DNA from: Bacillota bacterium | Lineage (GTDB): Bacteria; Bacillota; Clostridia; Lachnospirales; CAG-274 | Direction: 5' to 3' | Assembly: GCA_017627115.1 (NCBI GenBank) | Contig: JAGAHK010000095.1 | Span: 1-17,461 of the forward strand | Length of the DNA stretch: 17,461 nt | Shown here: piece after piece, positions 14,871 through 17,461 of the stretch | Numbering within the stretch: the stretch's first letter is position 1 | Layout of the letters: the number at the start of each line of letters is the position of its first letter | The notes under the pieces: generated by a model | The model's database searches: none | What the model was told of the DNA's origin: nothing | The model's input: the letters and a program-made list of their open reading frames with translations, nothing else | Program-made: the position numbers and the translations under genes

Positions 14871-15581
14871 ATGATGAAGTACAGAATAATGTTACTTACA
14901 TTATTATTAATTTCCCTGCTTAACGTATCGGCATATGCCGGGACAGACAAACGCGGTGCGCATGATCTTGTAGTTCAATACAGCGGCAGTGATGAAAATA
15001 TACAAAGGTACAAGAGGGAAGCTGTGGGAGACCGCAATATTTACCTTGTAGGCGATGGCGGAAAAGGCTCGGAAGGCAAATGGCTTGAGGACGAGGACGG
15101 AAATGATATTTTCGGCGGATATGAGAATATGTGGGTGATGGATGCCGAAAGCGGACTCTTCGGCGCAGATCTGAGCCATACATACGCTGTTGTGCATTGT
15201 GATGAAAATAACAATTGCAATATTATATTGAACAACTGCAATTATCCTTTCTGCATAAAATTTCGTGACCGTGCCGTTATTGCCGTTGCAAACTCCTATA
15301 GCGCCGTTCAGGATCCGAGAAATACCGATGATTTTTCGTATTTCAACAGCGTCGGGGGTTCGATAAACCTTTACGAATATCTTTCCGTGTTTAATATCGA
15401 CCCGACAGAGGGTGTTTTTTACGATGCTTTCATTACACAGGAATATATACCATTTGCGGAAGAACGGAAAATAGAACCTGTGAAATTGTTTCTCGCAGTG
15501 CTTGCTGTTTTTGCGGCGATCGCCGTTTACGGGGTCTCGGTTTTGCTGATTTTCGGAGAAAAGAACAAAAAAGCGGAGTAA
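14871..15581 (+). CDS. Exported membrane-anchored protein, single-module paralogue
   Basis: A 236-residue member of the family that starts at 13112. Signal peptide 1-23 (LLLISLLNVSAYA), one module at ~45-185 (REAVGDRNIYLVG, WLEDEDGNDIFGG, then SINLYEYLSVFNIDPTEGVF) and a C-terminal membrane helix (~204-228) with a charged tail EKNKKAE. It begins 4 nt after the preceding stop, indicating co-transcription and probable coupling; its own binding site is poor. ATG 14874 is an equally possible start. Function is unknown. Confidence 0.8.
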   Translation: MMKYRIMLLTLLLISLLNVSAYAGTDKRGAHDLVVQYSGSDENIQRYKREAVGDRNIYLVGDGGKGSEGKWLEDEDGNDIFGGYENMWVMDAESGLFGADLSHTYAVVHCDENNNCNIILNNCNYPFCIKFRDRAVIAVANSYSAVQDPRNTDDFSYFNSVGGSINLYEYLSVFNIDPTEGVFYDAFITQEYIPFAEERKIEPVKLFLAVLAVFAAIAVYGVSVLLIFGEKNKKAE

Positions 15582-15617
15582 TAATACACAGTATGTCACT
15601 TGCAAAGGAGCGATAAT

Positions 15618-15788
15618 ATGGACAGATTTGAAATAATTTACCGCGAAAACACTCCTATGGGGAAAATGCAGATAAAAATACTTGTGGATAAGGAAACGGG
15701 CGTTAATTACCTGTTCACTTCCGACGACTGCGGTGCAGGCATAACACCGCTTCTGGACAGTGACGGCAGACCCGTGATAACAAAATGA
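15618..15788 (+). CDS. Small DUF6440-family protein
   Basis: A 56-residue protein beginning MDRFEIIYRENT. The central VDKETGVNYLFTSDDC and GITPLLDSDGRPVI segments match what I recall of the DUF6440 family, small Firmicutes proteins of unknown function. It has no signal peptide or membrane segment, unlike its neighbours, so it is likely cytoplasmic. AAAGGAG (15604-15610) 7 nt before ATG 15618 sets the start and rejects an upstream TTG at 15600. It is embedded in the exported-protein cluster on the same strand, 36 bp after one member and 20 bp before the next. Confidence 0.8.
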   Translation: MDRFEIIYRENTPMGKMQIKILVDKETGVNYLFTSDDCGAGITPLLDSDGRPVITK

Positions 15789-15808
15789 GTTTTTTGGAGT
15801 GGTAAGAT

Positions 15809-16666
15809 ATGAAACTGAAAAAGTCGATATTTGCTCTGCTGCTAATATCTGTGTTTTCGGCAAATATTTATGTGGAAACGGCGCAGGGCGGGACAGATGC
15901 TGTTATAAGAGATTTCAGGGAGCAGCATTATCCTGCCGATAAGGTCGAGGGGCATTTTTTCAATCTTGTTGAATTTGAGAATTTTGAGTTTATTGCGGTC
16001 ACGGACTATTATAAAAATTTTCTTGATGATACGACAAAAGCCGACAGCAACGAATATTTTGAGTTAAACGGCAGCAAAATACCCGACATTTACGTTTATA
16101 TCACAGACCACGGTGTGGAACCGTCCGAGGGGAAATATCATAATTACACGGCGCAGAGGGATATGCCGTTTGAGCCTATACCGCCCGTGACAGGTGCTAT
16201 GGATCTGTTTCCCGATATTGAAGGCGTTTCGCAACCGCAGCCGCGTTACCGCGTGGGCGAAAGCAATCACTATCTTGTCGGCAGTAATGTTCCCGAAACG
16301 GGTATCGGAATGTTCGTCGAGGACGAGGACGGCACCGACAGGCTCGGGGCAGTGCCGTCATATATAGGCGGCTCGGGTCAAGCGGTATGGGTGACCTGCG
16401 AATATCCCGAAATGTATGTTGTTCATTACGAGTTCCAACATCCCGCGGGACAGCTTTATGAAGAATACAATGGCGGTTTTGTCAAAGTCGGCAACGGAGA
16501 GACTTACGGTGGAAAACAGCCCGTACTGCTCGGAAGTACTCGCTCCGAAGATATTGAAACAAAAATAATAGATAAAGTGTCAAAGATCAATCTGAAGCAT
16601 GCCGCCTTTGCGGCTGTAATTGCGGTGATCATAGGGCTTTGGCTGAAAAAGAAAATGCAGGATTGA
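15809..16666 (+). CDS. Exported membrane-anchored protein with rearranged half-modules
   Basis: A 285-residue member of the tandem family. Signal peptide ~1-26, C-terminal membrane helix (~263-279) and KKKMQD tail. Unusually, residues ~56-112 match the end of a module (NGSKIPDIYVYITDHGVEPS) and residues ~145-228 match the beginning of one (YRVGESNHYLVGS, then MFVEDEDGTDRLG), so the halves appear in swapped order. This suggests loss of the outer halves from a two-module ancestor, or a permutation. GGAGT at 15796-15800 precedes ATG 15809, within a stretch nearly identical to that before the next gene. Function is unknown. Confidence 0.8.
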   Translation: MKLKKSIFALLLISVFSANIYVETAQGGTDAVIRDFREQHYPADKVEGHFFNLVEFENFEFIAVTDYYKNFLDDTTKADSNEYFELNGSKIPDIYVYITDHGVEPSEGKYHNYTAQRDMPFEPIPPVTGAMDLFPDIEGVSQPQPRYRVGESNHYLVGSNVPETGIGMFVEDEDGTDRLGAVPSYIGGSGQAVWVTCEYPEMYVVHYEFQHPAGQLYEEYNGGFVKVGNGETYGGKQPVLLGSTRSEDIETKIIDKVSKINLKHAAFAAVIAVIIGLWLKKKMQD

Positions 16667-16691
16667 AAAGAATCTTTGGGAGTGGTTCGAT

Positions 16692-17461
16692 ATGAAATTT
16701 ATAAAAATCATAATGCCCTGTTTGGTTGCGTATTTTATATTTTCGATACCCGTTTTTGCGGCGGATAAAAAGGGCGTAGCCGATGAATTTGCAAATGCGG
16801 AATATTTGAATAAATACGACCGTACAGAAGTGGGTAAACGCGGACATTATCTTGCACATTATTCTTGCGGCGGTCAAATCCCGCATTCCGGCTTTGTTGT
16901 TGAAGATATTGAGGGAAACGATCTTTTTGTATTGAAAAATGATGCAACGCAGTCGAATTCTATTGAGATACTCGACAATGAAAACGAGATTTATTGCATA
17001 AAATACAACACAGACCTAAACCATAATTTTGATGATTACTCTGTTTTTATGAACGGAAGTTTCAAAATTTTCGGCAATGCGTCAAATACATCGGGATTAA
17101 AACCTTATTGTATAAAGTTTAATACTTTTTGTATACCTGCTATTTCCGAAGGTTTGCCGGGGCTTAACGGCAAAACGATATTTTATAGTATCGATGGCAA
17201 TAAAATTGAAAATATAGAGCAGTACCTTAAAGACAGAAAAGTCAAACCATCCGACGGCACTTACCAAACCGAGCTTTCGGCAAGCGAAAAAAGCGCAGGT
17301 ATGTCAAGTACAAGAGTTTTCGGAGAAACAGGTGCTGACAGGTTAAAAGCCGAAAATGCCGCACGTAATGTTCAAACAACGGTGCAAATGTTTTCTCCTT
17401 CGCAGATAATAATATTTATTTTTGGGATTTTTTTGTGTTTGATACTTTTATTAAGAATAGG
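16692..17461 (+). CDS. Exported membrane-anchored paralogue, cut by window end
   Basis: An open frame of 256 codons with no stop before the window edge. Signal peptide 1-24 (FIFSIPVFA), one module at ~40-192 and a membrane helix at ~237-254 (IIIFIFGIFLCLILLL), so only the short tail should be missing. Its module is closest to copy 1 of the 13112 gene: NTDLNHNFDDYSVFMNGSFK here against DGDINHNYDDAYAFMNDDLK there, and both end with a YLKxxxxKxSDGxY motif. ATG 16692 follows GGGAG (16678-16682) and the context GGAGTGGTTCGATATG, nearly the same as before the 15809 gene, which supports local duplication. Function is unknown. Confidence 0.8.
   Translation, partial: MKFIKIIMPCLVAYFIFSIPVFAADKKGVADEFANAEYLNKYDRTEVGKRGHYLAHYSCGGQIPHSGFVVEDIEGNDLFVLKNDATQSNSIEILDNENEIYCIKYNTDLNHNFDDYSVFMNGSFKIFGNASNTSGLKPYCIKFNTFCIPAISEGLPGLNGKTIFYSIDGNKIENIEQYLKDRKVKPSDGTYQTELSASEKSAGMSSTRVFGETGADRLKAENAARNVQTTVQMFSPSQIIIFIFGIFLCLILLLRI

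Noticed and set aside
14907-15863. Minus-strand open frame of 318 codons
   Set aside because: It spans three plus-strand genes with clear starts and signal peptides; its composition is unlike a protein and no family is recognisable.

Overview
The window comes from a Gram-positive anaerobe of the Clostridia, most likely a gut Oscillospiraceae, Ruminococcaceae or Monoglobaceae relative. The evidence is the combination of type I dockerins, S-layer homology (SLH) domains, strong AAGGAGG ribosome binding sites, moderate GC and the AAACCCCTC...GGGGAGCCAAG intergenic repeats. The genus cannot be fixed from this sequence alone.

Layout: (1) 44-1426, a membrane regulator with about 12 helices and a LuxR-type DNA-binding tail. 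(2) 1427-2101, a repeat-rich spacer holding one short palindromic repeat, a 256-bp MITE-like element, a terminator and the promoter of the next gene. (3) 2102-7279, a secreted 1725-residue protein: beta-helix, further beta domains, two CARDB-like domains and a twin C-terminal dockerin. (4) 7280-7512, a spacer with one palindromic repeat and a hairpin terminator shared by the converging genes. (5) 11769 down to 7513 on the minus strand, a transcription unit with a consensus promoter, a cobalamin riboswitch and two translationally coupled genes. The first encodes two DUF4430 (transcobalamin-like) domains plus a dockerin. The second encodes a PQQ-type propeller, one DUF4430 domain and three SLH domains. 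(6) 11770-12356, a spacer with a run of perfect hairpins, a second MITE-like element and the purC promoter. (7) 12357 to the end, purC (SAICAR synthetase) followed closely on the same strand by a tandem set of paralogous exported proteins with one C-terminal membrane anchor each, and a small DUF6440 gene. The last gene is cut by the window edge.

The most interesting system is unit 5. The riboswitch ties both genes to vitamin B12 status, DUF4430 resembles the cobalamin-binding beta domain of animal transcobalamin and intrinsic factor, and the proteins carry two surface-attachment devices, dockerin and SLH. Together they read as a cell-surface cobalamin-capture apparatus that borrows cellulosome-style docking. 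Its riboswitch P1 strand also fits an explicit anti-P1 / terminator-like switch. The dockerin motif QKALVSTF is shared with the large 2102-7279 protein, so both may dock on the same cohesins.

A second system worth attention is the family downstream of purC: four exported proteins built from one to three copies of an unrecognised module, with one apparently permuted member. B12 binding, docking partners and the role of this family are inferences; the domain order, riboswitch elements, repeats and operon spacing are seen in the sequence.
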